From the NCBI GenBank assembly GCA_022822125.1, contig JAJECF010000203.1, positions 1 to 12,620 on the forward strand: 12,620 nucleotides of DNA. Reading direction: 5' to 3'. This document shows positions 6,355 to 12,620 of this stretch, piece by piece. The position numbers were made by a program, and so were the translations under genes. Below the pieces are notes generated by a model that saw nothing but the letters and a program-made list of their open reading frames with translations, had not been told where the DNA came from and did not search any database. This DNA is from Alphaproteobacteria bacterium (GTDB taxonomy: Bacteria; Pseudomonadota; Alphaproteobacteria; Bin95). The stretch's first letter is position 1, and each line of letters starts with the position of its first letter.

Positions 6355-7509
6355 ATGGCCGGCGAGGGCCTGCCGGAGGCGCTGGTCCAGGCGCTGACCT
6401 TCCAGGCCGGCTACAATACCGGCGTGGTGATGGCGGGCGCGGCGGCGCTGGGCGCTGCCGCCGGCGGCGTCGGAGCCTTCCTTTTCCTGCGCGCAAGGGC
6501 GATGGCGGCCGATGCCGTCGGCCATGCGACGCTGCCGGGCATCGCGCTCGCCTTCATCCTCGCCGGCGCGCTTGGAGCCGAGGGCCGCGCCCTGCCCGCG
6601 CTGCTCGCCGGGGCGGCCATGACCGGTATTCTCGGCATGGCGGCCGTCGAGGCGCTCACCCGCGGCACCCGCCTCGCTCCCGATGCCGCCATCGCGATTG
6701 CGCTCAGCGTCTCCTACGCCATCGGCATTGTGCTGCTCTCCTGGGTGCAGACCCTGCCGGAAGGCGGCCAGGGCGGCCTCGAGAGCTTCATCCTGGGCCA
6801 GGCCGCCGCGCTCTCGGCCGGGGAGGCCGCGGGGCTTGCCCTTGCCGCGCTGCTGGCGCTCGGCGTGCTGCTGGCGCTGTTCCGGCCGCTCGGCCTGCTC
6901 TGCTTCGACGAGGAGCATGCACGCGCCGCCGGCTGGCCCGCCGCGCGGCTGGATGCGGCGCTGCTGGCGCTGGGTGTGCTGGTCACCGTGCTCGGCCTTC
7001 AGACCGTCGGTCTGGTTCTGGTGGTGGCGCTGCTGATTCTGCCGGCGGTTGCGGCGCGGTTCTGGTCCGAGCGGCTCACGGGCATTTTCCGGCTGTCGGT
7101 CGCCTTCGGGGCAGGGGGCGCCTTCCTGGGCGCGGCGGCCTCCTCCGTCTGGCCGCGCGCGCCGACCGGCGCGTCCATTGTGCTGGCGCTCGGGCTGGTG
7201 TTCGCGGCGAGCCTGCTTGCGGCGCCCCGTCGCGGCCTCGTCGCGGAGGTCGCCCGCCGGGCCCGCGCCGGCTGGAGGCTGCGCGCCGCAAGGGCGCTTC
7301 AGGCCGGTCGCGGCTACCCGGGCGCCGGCCTGCTCGGCTGGCGGCGGGGCGGCCGGCCGACCGCCAGGGGCGCGGCCGCCATCGCCCGGCTCGAACTCTG
7401 GGACCGCTGCCTGGCCGAAGCGCCCGAGGCAGTGCCGGCCGGGCTCGCATGGGGCATCGACCCATTGCCGCCGGAGGCGCTGGCGCTGCTTGGGGAGCGC
7501 GGCCGGTGA
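6355..7509 (+). CDS. troC: ABC-3 family metal permease with a regulator-like C-terminal extension
   Basis: A 384-residue inner-membrane permease starting 2 bases after the ATPase stop. Residues about 20-290 are the hydrophobic ABC-3 domain, with LRARAMAADAVGHATLPGIA (45-64), FDEEHARAAGW (184-194) and LQTVGLVLVVALLILPAVAARF (215-236), as in TroC/MntB/ZnuB permeases. Plain family members are about 280-300 residues. Here roughly 95 basic and non-membrane residues follow (291-384). That tail contains RPTARGAAAIARLELWDRCLAE (334-355), which echoes the LT-x-x-G...A...R-x-HRLWE-x-YL segment of DtxR/MntR regulators; such regulator-like tails occur on some ABC-3 permeases. Here it looks degraded, lacking the usual H-R pair and metal-binding histidines. 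Its stop overlaps the next start as GTGA. Confidence 0.92.
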   Translation: MAGEGLPEALVQALTFQAGYNTGVVMAGAAALGAAAGGVGAFLFLRARAMAADAVGHATLPGIALAFILAGALGAEGRALPALLAGAAMTGILGMAAVEALTRGTRLAPDAAIAIALSVSYAIGIVLLSWVQTLPEGGQGGLESFILGQAAALSAGEAAGLALAALLALGVLLALFRPLGLLCFDEEHARAAGWPAARLDAALLALGVLVTVLGLQTVGLVLVVALLILPAVAARFWSERLTGIFRLSVAFGAGGAFLGAAASSVWPRAPTGASIVLALGLVFAASLLAAPRRGLVAEVARRARAGWRLRAARALQAGRGYPGAGLLGWRRGGRPTARGAAAIARLELWDRCLAEAPEAVPAGLAWGIDPLPPEALALLGERGR

Positions 7510-8414
7510 GCCTCTTCTGGCAGGTCGATGTCCCGGCGCTGCTGGCGGCCGGTCTGGCCTCGGCGCTTTGCGCGCTGCTCGGCAATTTCCTCCTGCTCAG
7601 GCACGAGAGCCTGCTTGGAGACGCCATCGCTCATGCCGTGCTGCCCGGCATTGTTGGCGGCTTCATGCTCGCCGGCGCGCTCGCCGCGCCTGCCATGCTT
7701 GCCGGCGCGCTCGCGGCCGCGCTGGTCGCGGCGGGCGCGATCCAGGTCGTCCGTCGCCTCGGGCGCATCGAGCCTGGCGCGGCCATGGGCGCGGTCTTCA
7801 CGGTGATGTTTGCGGCCGGCGTCTTCATGCTGGAGCAGGCGGCGGCGCGGAACCTTCATATTGACGCCGACTGCGTGCTGTACGGCCAGCTGGAGGACAT
7901 TCTCTGGCTCGACGCGCCGGATATAGCGGCGCTGCCGCGCGAGGTCTGGACGCTGGCCGCCGTTTTTGCCGCGGCGGTGGCGGCGGTCCTTCTGCTGGCG
8001 AAGGAAATCCGGCTCGCCGTATTCGATCCCGCCTTCGCCGCGGCGCTCGGCTTCCGCCCGGGCCTCATCCATCTGGGCCTGGTGCTGTTCGTGGCGGCGG
8101 CGGCCATCGCGTCCTTCGAGGCCGTCGGCTCGATTCTCGTGATCGCCATGCTCATCTGCCCGCCCGCCGCCGCGCGGCTGATGACCGACGATTACCGGAC
8201 CCAGATTCTGTTGAGTATCGCGCTGGGCATGGGCGCCGCCTTCGTCGGCTACGGCCTCGCCGGCTTCGCCCCGGCGCTGCTGGGCGCGTCCTGGTCTCTG
8301 AACGCCGCCGGCTGCATCGCCGCCGTCTCCGGCCTCATCGTCGCCATCGCCGCCCTCGCCGGCCGCCGGCGCTCCCCCGCCGGCCCCCGCGCCGCAAATC
8401 TCGCAGGGGCCTGA
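7506..8414 (+). CDS. troD: Second ABC-3 family metal permease
   Basis: A 302-residue inner-membrane permease, starting with GTG at 7506 inside the preceding TGA. It has LLLRHESLLGDAIAHAVLPG (29-48), the conserved ABC-3 motif; HIDADCVLYGQLEDI (118-132), typical of TroD-like partners; FDPAFAAALGF (173-183); and FEAVGSILVIAMLICPPAAARLM (204-226). About eight or nine membrane segments are apparent. With troC it would form a heterodimeric channel, as in TroCD. Its C-terminus ends in an Arg/Pro-rich stretch with no recognised domain. Metal specificity cannot be settled from the permeases alone. Confidence 0.93.
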   Translation: MSLFWQVDVPALLAAGLASALCALLGNFLLLRHESLLGDAIAHAVLPGIVGGFMLAGALAAPAMLAGALAAALVAAGAIQVVRRLGRIEPGAAMGAVFTVMFAAGVFMLEQAAARNLHIDADCVLYGQLEDILWLDAPDIAALPREVWTLAAVFAAAVAAVLLLAKEIRLAVFDPAFAAALGFRPGLIHLGLVLFVAAAAIASFEAVGSILVIAMLICPPAAARLMTDDYRTQILLSIALGMGAAFVGYGLAGFAPALLGASWSLNAAGCIAAVSGLIVAIAALAGRRRSPAGPRAANLAGA

Positions 8415-8431
8415 AGCGGAGGAATTCGCGC

Positions 8432-9043
8432 ATGAACCGAAGAAGCTGCCCCCGTTTCGCCACCCTCGGCCCGGCCGGGACCAATCATGAACTCGTCGCC
8501 CGGAACTATCTGGCCTTCCATCGGCTCGACGCTGCCGAGCTCGTGCTGATCGACGACTTCTTCGAGGGCCTGGCGATGATGGGCGCCGGGCGGGCGGACT
8601 TCATGATCCAGGTCGCGGTGCATCCCGATTGCGCCGCCGTGGTGGCGAAGGCGCATTTCGATTACGGCATCCATATCGTCGATAGCTTCATCTCGGCGAG
8701 CAAGGAGCTGAGCATCCTCACCCGCGCCGAAATCGCGCGGCCGCGGACCCTCGCGCTGCAGCCGGCCACGAGCGGCTATGCGGACCTTTCCGCCTGGCCC
8801 GACCATGTGCCTGCAGCGTCGATCATGCGCGTCGCCGAGGGCCTGCTCGACGGCGAATATGACAGCGGCCTCACAGCGCTGGAGCTGGTCGACCGATATC
8901 CCGGCAGGTTCCGCGTCGATGCTGTTATCGGCTCGGTGGACGATCCCTGGCTCGTTTACGGGTGCGAGCGTGTGACGGGCGGCGGCCTCGTCGCCTGGCC
9001 GGAGAGCCCCGTCAGCCGCCGGTTCCGCTCCCGCGCAGGATAG
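8432..9043 (+). CDS. BacA-like / prephenate dehydratase-related protein
   Basis: A 203-residue cytoplasmic protein. RFATLGPAGTNHELVARNYL (8-27) matches the LGP-x-GT opening of prephenate dehydratases, and length and layout match Bacillus BacA (204 residues), the bacilysin-pathway prephenate decarboxylase: DDFFEGL (41-47), a central KELSILTR (91-98), GLLDGEYDSGLTALEL (137-152) and a C-terminal DDPWLVYG (170-177). The TRF catalytic motif of true prephenate dehydratases is absent, as is an ACT domain, so an ordinary dehydratase of phenylalanine synthesis is unlikely. GGAGGA lies 8 bases before ATG 8432, and the gene begins 17 bases after troD, so it is probably the last gene of the metal operon. 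Its end overlaps the convergent epimerase gene by 32 bases. Substrate and reaction are unproven: a decarboxylase on prephenate or a related acid, or a binding protein of the same fold. Confidence 0.75.
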   Translation: MNRRSCPRFATLGPAGTNHELVARNYLAFHRLDAAELVLIDDFFEGLAMMGAGRADFMIQVAVHPDCAAVVAKAHFDYGIHIVDSFISASKELSILTRAEIARPRTLALQPATSGYADLSAWPDHVPAASIMRVAEGLLDGEYDSGLTALELVDRYPGRFRVDAVIGSVDDPWLVYGCERVTGGGLVAWPESPVSRRFRSRAG

Positions 9044-10031
9044 CGTCGGGGCGGCAAGGGGCATGCGCGCCGGACCCGCTCCCGCCGTAATAGGCCTTGT
9101 ACCAGGAGGCGAAGCGGGGCAATCCCTCGTCGATGGGGGTTCGGGGGGCGTAGCCGAAATGCCGCGCCGTTTCGCCGATATCGGCGCGGGTTTCCAGCAC
9201 ATCGCCCGGCTGCATCGGCTTGAAGTCGATCCGCGCCTGCGCGCCGAGCGCGGCTTCCAGCGTGCGGACGAAACGCATGAGCGGCTCGGCGCGACCATTG
9301 CCGATATTGTAGATCCGGTGGCCGTCTCCGGCCCGGTCGAGCGCGCCGAGCGTGCCTCGGACCGCGTCCTCGACGAAGGTGAAGTCGCGAGCGAGCCGAC
9401 CCTGGTTGAAGACCGCAATCGGCTCGCCCGCAAGCATGGCGCGGGCGAACAGGGTTGGCGCCATGTCGGGCCGGCCCCACGGCCCGTAAACCGTGAAATA
9501 GCGCAGCCCCGTCGCGCGGAAGCCGTAGAGATGCGCATAGCTTTCCGTCATCAGCTCGTCCGCGCGCTTGGTGGCGGCGTAGAGCGACCGTGGCCGGTCG
9601 GCCGGCGCCTCGACGGCGAGCGGCCCGGAGCCCGCGTCCCCGTAAACCGAGGAGGAGCTTGCATAAACGAAATGCGACATGGTCCACCGCCGCGCCAGCT
9701 CCAGCAGGTTCAGATGCCCGGCGATATTGGCACGGACATAGGCGCGCGGATTCTCCAGCGAATAGCGCACGCCGGCCTGGGCGGCGAGATGCAGGATGCG
9801 ATCCGCGCCGTCGAGCGGCAGCCGGTCCATCGCCGCGTCGTCGGCGATGTCGGCGCGCCGGAATGTGAAGCCGGGCAGGCCGTTCAGGCGGGCGAGCCGG
9901 GCGCGTTTCAGCACCCTGTCGTAATAGCCGTCGAGATTGTCGATCCCGATGACGACCTCGCCGCGGGCCAGCAGGGCGGCGGCGGCATGCATGCCGATGA
10001 AGCCGGCGACGCCGGTAACGAGAATGCTCAT
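9012..10031 (-). CDS. UDP-glucuronate 4-epimerase-like NAD-dependent SDR
   Basis: A 339-residue extended short-chain dehydrogenase. ATG at 10031 starts MSILVTGVAGFIG with the NAD-binding G-x-x-G-x-x-G (G7, G10, G13). Further motifs: DNLDGYYDRVLKRARLARL (31-49) and HLAAQAGVRYSLENPRAYV (81-99), both characteristic of UDP-glucuronate 4-epimerases (CapI/LspL type); YASSSSVYG (123-131); the catalytic YAATK pair Y151/K155; and FTVYGPWGRPDMAP (179-192). It would interconvert UDP-glucuronate and UDP-galacturonate for surface polysaccharide. The C-terminal ~20 residues are Gly/Ser-rich and lie where the gene overlaps the BacA-like gene on the other strand. An upstream in-frame start would add a poor N-terminus, so ATG 10031 is preferred although its ribosome binding site is weak. 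No other polysaccharide genes are in the window. Confidence 0.9.
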   Translation of the reverse strand: MSILVTGVAGFIGMHAAAALLARGEVVIGIDNLDGYYDRVLKRARLARLNGLPGFTFRRADIADDAAMDRLPLDGADRILHLAAQAGVRYSLENPRAYVRANIAGHLNLLELARRWTMSHFVYASSSSVYGDAGSGPLAVEAPADRPRSLYAATKRADELMTESYAHLYGFRATGLRYFTVYGPWGRPDMAPTLFARAMLAGEPIAVFNQGRLARDFTFVEDAVRGTLGALDRAGDGHRIYNIGNGRAEPLMRFVRTLEAALGAQARIDFKPMQPGDVLETRADIGETARHFGYAPRTPIDEGLPRFASWYKAYYGGSGSGAHAPCRPDAILRGSGTGG

Positions 10032-10111
10032 GGGGCTTCGGTTCGCAATGCGGGCAGGGCGGCACCATAGCCGAGGCGGGACGGGGTTCAATCCTGGAAG
10101 GGCCGCCGGCC

Positions 10112-10140
10112 TCGACCCGGACCGGCGGGGGCGTTATACC
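10112..10140 (+). promoter_or_regulatory. Candidate promoter of cimA-trmJ
   Basis: TCGACC (10112-10117), 17 bases, then TATACC (10135-10140): four of six matches to each sigma-70 consensus element with ideal spacing, ending 33 bases before ATG 10174. The -10 is in the loop of a GGGGG/CCCCC inverted repeat (10127-10143). Plausible but unproven. Confidence 0.35.
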
Positions 10141-10173
10141 CCCGGCGCCTGTCCCGTCCGGCCGGGGGCCGCC

Positions 10174-11760
10174 ATGAACGACAACCGCCTTTACCTGTTC
10201 GACACGACGCTGCGCGACGGCGCCCAGACGCAGGGCGTCGATTTCAATGTCGCTGACAAAGCCGCCATCGCCCGCGACCTGGACGCGCTCGGCATCGACT
10301 ATGTCGAAGGCGGCTGGCCGGGCGCCAACCCGACCGATGACGGGTTCTTCGCGGACCCGCCGGCGCTCTCCCGCGCCCGCCTGACCGCCTTCGGCATGAC
10401 GCGCCGGGCCGGCCGGTCGGCGGCCAATGATCCCGGCCTCGCGGTCACGCTGCGCTCGCGCGTCGATACGATCTGCCTGGTCGGCAAGGCCGATGCGCGC
10501 CATGCCGAATCGGCGCTCGGCGTCTCGCTGGAGGAGAACCTGGCCATGATCCGCGATTCCATCGCGGAGATCGTCCGGCGCGAGAAGGAGGCGCTGTTCG
10601 ACGCCGAGCATTTCTTTGACGGCTACAAGGCCCGGCCGGACTATGCGCTCAGCGTGCTGGAAACGGCGCTGGAGGCGGGCGCGCGCTGGGTCGTGCTCTG
10701 CGACACCAATGGCGGGGCGCTGCCCCACGAGGTGGAAGCGGCCGTGGCGCGGGCCGCTGAAGTCGTGGCAGGGGGCCAGCTCGGCATCCATGCCCATAAC
10801 GACACCGGCAATGCCGTCGCCAACACGCTGGCCGCGGTGCGCGCCGGCGCGCGGCAGGTGCAGGGCACGCTGAACGGCCTGGGCGAGCGCTGCGGCAATG
10901 CCGACCTGGTGACGCTGCTGCCGACGCTCACCCTCAAGATGGGCTTCGAAACCGGGGTGCCGGCGGACGGTCTGGAACGCCTCACCCAGGTCTCGCGGGC
11001 GTTCGACGAGCGGCTCAACCGCCCGTCGAACCGCCATGCGCCCTATGTCGGCGCCTCGGCCTTCGCGCATAAGGCGGGCCTCCATGTCTCGGCAGTGGAG
11101 AAGGATCCGGCCTTCTACGAGCACATTGCGCCCGAGACGGTCGGCAACAGGCGCCAGATCCTGGTCTCGGACCAGTCGGGCCGCGCCAATATCCTCGCGC
11201 GCTTCCGGGAGATCGGCCTGGATGTGGACCGGGACGACCCGCGCGTCGCGCGTCTGGTCGATCTGGTGAAGGAGCGCGAGTTCCAGGGCTATGCCTATGA
11301 CGGCGCGGTGGCGAGCTTCGAGCTGCTCGCCCGGCGGATGCTCCAGACCGTGCCGGACTACTGGTCGCTCGACAGCTTCCGCGTCACCGACGAGCGCCGC
11401 TTCAACGCAAGGCGCGAACTGGTGACGATGTCGGAGGCGGTGGTGAAGCTCTCGGTCGAGGGACGCCGGTCCATGCAGGTGGCGGAGGGCAACGGGCCGG
11501 TGAACGCGCTCGACGCCGCGCTCCGCCTCGCGCTGTTGCCCGACTATGCCTGCCTTGCAGGCGTGCGGCTGACCGACTACCGGGTGCGCATCCTGACGCC
11601 CGGCGACGGCACGGCGGCGGTCACGCGGGTCCTCATCGAGAGCGCCGACGAGACCGGCGCCCGCTGGACCACGGTCGGCGTCTCCGGGAACATCATCAAT
11701 GCCTCCTACGAAGCGCTGAACGACAGCCTGACCTACAAGCTGCTCAACGCCGGACGGTGA
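10174..11760 (+). CDS. cimA: (R)-citramalate synthase, LeuA/CimA family
   Basis: A 528-residue enzyme condensing acetyl-CoA with pyruvate to citramalate, the first step of the threonine-independent route to isoleucine. The N-terminal TIM barrel begins LYLFDTTLRDGAQTQGVDF (6-24), with substrate/metal residues R14 and D15. GIHAHNDTGNAVAN (204-217) supplies metal ligands H206 and H208, and QGTLNGLGERCGNADL (230-245) completes the site. The C-terminal ~120 residues form the LeuA-type allosteric dimer domain, usually where isoleucine binds. Length, and the DTTLRDGAQTQGV version of the motif with EGGWPGANPTD (45-55), separate it from 2-isopropylmalate synthase (normally DTTLRDGEQ) and homocitrate synthase. 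ATG 10174 is chosen because translation then starts directly on the conserved domain; the ribosome binding site is only a G-run. It is divergent from the epimerase and coupled to trmJ by a GTGA overlap. Confidence 0.92.
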   Translation: MNDNRLYLFDTTLRDGAQTQGVDFNVADKAAIARDLDALGIDYVEGGWPGANPTDDGFFADPPALSRARLTAFGMTRRAGRSAANDPGLAVTLRSRVDTICLVGKADARHAESALGVSLEENLAMIRDSIAEIVRREKEALFDAEHFFDGYKARPDYALSVLETALEAGARWVVLCDTNGGALPHEVEAAVARAAEVVAGGQLGIHAHNDTGNAVANTLAAVRAGARQVQGTLNGLGERCGNADLVTLLPTLTLKMGFETGVPADGLERLTQVSRAFDERLNRPSNRHAPYVGASAFAHKAGLHVSAVEKDPAFYEHIAPETVGNRRQILVSDQSGRANILARFREIGLDVDRDDPRVARLVDLVKEREFQGYAYDGAVASFELLARRMLQTVPDYWSLDSFRVTDERRFNARRELVTMSEAVVKLSVEGRRSMQVAEGNGPVNALDAALRLALLPDYACLAGVRLTDYRVRILTPGDGTAAVTRVLIESADETGARWTTVGVSGNIINASYEALNDSLTYKLLNAGR

Positions 11761-12473
11761 GCCGCCCGCCCGCCATCCTGCTGGTGCGCCCGCAGCTCGG
11801 CGAGAATATCGGCATGGCGGCGCGCGCGATGCTGAATTGCGGGCTGGACGATCTGCGGATCGTCGCCCCGCGCGACGGCTGGCCGAACCCGGCGGCCGAG
11901 GCGGCTGCGGCCGGCGCGGACACCGTGATCGAGAATGCGCGCGTCTTCGACACGGCGGCGGAAGCGGTGGCCGATCTGCAGCTCGTCCTGGCGGCGACGG
12001 CGCGCCGGCGCGATGTCGAAAAGCCCGTCCACGGCCCCCGCGAAGCGGCCCGGCTGCTGCGCGATTCGGGCGCGCGGGCGGGCGTGCTGTTCGGCCCGGA
12101 GCGCAGCGGCCTCGACAATGACGAAGTGGGCCTCGCCGCCGCCATAATCGAGGCGCCGCTCAACCCCGATTTCCCGTCGCTCAATCTCGCCCAGGCCGTG
12201 TTCCTGGTGGCATGGGAGTGGCGCATGGCCGTCCCGCCGCCCCAACCGCCGCCGCCGAGCGCGCTTGCCCCGGCCGAAGCCTTCGAGGGCTTCTGGCGGC
12301 ATCTCGACGGCGCGCTGGAGGCCGCCGGCTACTACCGCGAGCCGAAGCTCAAGCCCACCGTCCAGCGCAATCTGCGCGCCCTCTTCGCCCGCGCCGGCCT
12401 CACCGACCAGGAGGTCCGCACGCTCAGGGGCGTCATCGCGCGGTTGGCTTCCGGGCGCAGGGGAGAAAATTAA
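11757..12473 (+). CDS. trmJ: tRNA (cytidine/uridine-32-2'-O)-methyltransferase TrmJ
   Basis: A 238-residue SPOUT-class (SpoU family) methyltransferase using S-adenosylmethionine to methylate the ribose of tRNA position 32. All three SpoU motifs are present: LVRPQLGENIGMAARAM (9-25, with N17 and catalytic R23), GVLFGPERSGLDNDEV (109-124) and PLNPDFPSLNLAQAVFLV (134-151). The C-terminal EPKLKPTVQRNLRALFARAG followed by LTDQEVRTLRGVI is typical of TrmJ rather than TrmL or TrmH. A proline run (PPPQPPPP, 160-167) links the two parts. It starts with GTG at 11757 overlapping the cimA stop, so it probably depends on cimA transcription and translation. There is no functional link to citramalate synthesis that I know of. 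Confidence 0.92.
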   Translation: MSRPPAILLVRPQLGENIGMAARAMLNCGLDDLRIVAPRDGWPNPAAEAAAAGADTVIENARVFDTAAEAVADLQLVLAATARRRDVEKPVHGPREAARLLRDSGARAGVLFGPERSGLDNDEVGLAAAIIEAPLNPDFPSLNLAQAVFLVAWEWRMAVPPPQPPPPSALAPAEAFEGFWRHLDGALEAAGYYREPKLKPTVQRNLRALFARAGLTDQEVRTLRGVIARLASGRRGEN

Positions 12474-12620
12474 TAGCGCCCGAGGCACTTGCAGAATTGA
12501 GGTTCTGAGGAATAGCGGCTGAGATTTTGGATGCGGTTTTAGGTTTGCGTTGCGTTTGGGGCGCTGCGGCTGGCCTGATTGGGTCGCGGGTCGTGTCTGC
12601 GGTCGGTTTTGAGGCGAGCG
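12474..12620. other. Window edge, no gene seen; G/T-rich strand bias
   Basis: No start codon with a ribosome binding site and no family-like reading frame is visible. The plus strand becomes rich in G and T and poor in C and A, unlike the coding DNA before it. A small inverted repeat, CAGAA/TTCTG (12492-12507), lies just after the trmJ stop but is too weak to call a terminator. The next gene presumably begins beyond the window. Confidence 0.5.

Noticed and set aside
8432..9043. Calling this gene a normal prephenate dehydratase (pheA)
   Set aside because: It is too short, lacks the TRF catalytic motif and the ACT domain, and fits BacA-type proteins better.
9063..10070. A 335-codon plus-strand frame opposite the epimerase
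   Set aside because: It has no recognisable domain and mirrors the strongly supported SDR gene on the other strand.
10127..10143. GGGGG/CCCCC inverted repeat as a terminator for a gene upstream of cimA
   Set aside because: No plus-strand gene ends just upstream; the region separates divergent genes and overlaps the likely cimA promoter.
8956..11124. A 722-codon minus-strand open frame across cimA and the epimerase
   Set aside because: It is antisense to the clear cimA gene and out of frame with the epimerase; the translation is Arg/Ala/Gly-rich with no motif.
1..12620. CRISPR arrays, transposases, phage genes, tRNA or rRNA genes
   Set aside because: No regular direct repeats, transposase or integrase motifs, or RNA-gene signatures were seen on either strand.

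Overview
The window is GC-rich, densely coded bacterial chromosome. Short intergenic gaps, 4-base GTGA gene overlaps, GTG and TTG starts backed by good ribosome binding sites, and the gene families present all suggest an alphaproteobacterium. That placement is an inference; there is no rRNA or tRNA to test it. I see no mobile element, CRISPR array or RNA gene.

Left block (about 110-3503, all minus strand). Reading in the direction of transcription: a small HicB-like antitoxin remnant whose reading frame appears broken just after the start; an acetylpolyamine amidohydrolase of the histone deacetylase superfamily (TTG start); a 14-TM DHA2-type MFS exporter; and a small conserved protein of unknown function that overlaps the exporter's stop by 4 bases. 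The last three look like one transcript, possibly acting on or exporting an acetylated amine.

Middle block (3550-9043). A minus-strand NADPH-dependent MDR-type enone reductase is divergent from a plus-strand operon. The shared upstream region holds a cluster of AAGGC/GCCTT inverted repeats and a 20-bp near-palindrome that look like operators. The operon has the troABCD order of Mn/Zn ABC importers: periplasmic binding protein, ATPase and two ABC-3 permeases. The first permease carries a C-terminal extension resembling a degraded DtxR/MntR-like domain. The operon ends with a 203-residue protein related to the prephenate dehydratase / BacA (prephenate decarboxylase) family, 17 bases after the last permease gene.

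Right block (9012-12473). A minus-strand UDP-glucuronate 4-epimerase-like SDR overlaps the BacA-like gene tail-to-tail by 32 bases. Divergent from it, a CimA-type citramalate synthase (pyruvate route to isoleucine) is coupled by a GTGA overlap to the tRNA methyltransferase TrmJ. The last ~147 bases and first ~109 bases hold no gene I can support.

The most noteworthy points are the BacA-like gene riding on a metal-import operon, the permease's regulatory-like tail, the operator cluster, and the single-base frame break in the HicB-like gene. All other genes belong to known families.
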